Shown: positions 63,897 through 64,000 of the stretch, one piece after another
Layout: the number at the start of each line of letters is the position of its first letter
Position numbering within the stretch: position 1 is the first letter of the stretch
Assembly: GCF_028737325.1 (NCBI RefSeq)
Contig: NZ_JAQZCH010000001.1
Location: 1,470,732-1,534,731, forward strand
Length of the DNA: 64,000 nt
Direction of reading: 5' to 3'
Source of the DNA: Microbacterium thalli
Lineage (GTDB): Bacteria; Actinomycetota; Actinomycetes; Actinomycetales; Microbacteriaceae
Notes under the pieces: generated by a model
Seen by the model: the letters and a program-made list of their open reading frames with translations, nothing else
Database searches by the model: none
Told to the model about the DNA's origin: nothing
Program-made: the position numbers and the translations under genes

Positions 63897-64000
63897 TCAG
63901 GCGACGGCGAGGGTCTCGGCGTCGAGGATCGTGTAGCTGTAGCCCTGCTCGGCGAGGAACCGCTGCCGGTTCTGCGCGAAGTCCTGATCGACCGTGTCGC
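63897..64000 (-). CDS. XPB-type DNA repair helicase, C-terminal fragment
   Basis: The right window edge cuts this gene. The visible 34 residues read DTVDQDFAQNRQRFLAEQGY and end in ILDAETLAVA before the stop at 63897. This matches the C-terminus of actinobacterial XPB/ERCC3-like helicases, which end VDQEFAxxRQxFLTEQGY. The helicase motifs themselves lie outside. Confidence 0.72.
   Translation of the reverse strand, partial: DTVDQDFAQNRQRFLAEQGYSYTILDAETLAVA

Overview
The window is high-GC chromosomal DNA from an actinobacterium, most likely Microbacteriaceae and probably Microbacterium or a close relative. That assignment is inferred from GC-rich codon use, frequent GTG starts, GTGA/ATGA gene overlaps, lsr2, carD, a glnR-type regulator, senX3-regX3 and an actinobacterial OleBC fusion. 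I see no insertion sequence, integrase, CRISPR array or complete prophage. Both ends cut genes: a CitB-type response regulator on the left and the C-terminus of an XPB-type helicase on the right.

Layout. 0-9 kb: stress and envelope genes (lsr2, catalase, tRNA-Lys) and a sigK-rskA pair divergent from a fasciclin lipoprotein, the arrangement known from mycobacterial sigK/mpt70. 9-24 kb: a pstSCAB phosphate operon with a clear tandem PHO box. Divergent from it is a three-gene coupled operon: a Lys/Ala-rich coiled-coil protein, a 1324-residue Pls/PosA-type membrane NRPS and an M1 peptidase. Facing it is a phosphopantetheinyl transferase, coupled to mutT1 and ppk1, followed by glnR. 24-28 kb: small membrane proteins, nitrobindin, YgfZ, FUSC and HEAT-repeat proteins.

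28-39 kb: gpm, phoU, senX3-regX3, lpqE, carD, ispDF, cysS and rlmB, largely the gene set and order known from mycobacteria. 39-49 kb: glycogen phosphorylase, a DUF4032 kinase-like protein, a UgpC/MsmK ATPase, a DsbA-fold protein without CXXC, tRNA-Thr, several lineage-specific small proteins and transporters. 49-54 kb: oleA-oleBC-oleD for head-to-head fatty-acid condensation, via a beta-lactone, to long-chain olefins. 54-58 kb: an ImmA/IrrE protease and two divergent HTH genes separated by a palindrome array, then nitroreductase and msrB, DUF2332, LytR_C and cold-shock genes. 58-64 kb: groEL under two CIRCE operators, a lone WXG100 protein, a two-component system whose kinase probably starts at CTG, and a CPBP protease.

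How it fits together. Phosphate is the main thread: pst transport, PhoU, SenX3-RegX3, polyphosphate kinase and the PHO box all lie here, and the uncharacterised NRPS operon starts beside that PHO box. The NRPS operon with its facing PPTase is the best candidate for an undescribed system; the ole cluster and the neighbouring operator array are the next most interesting.
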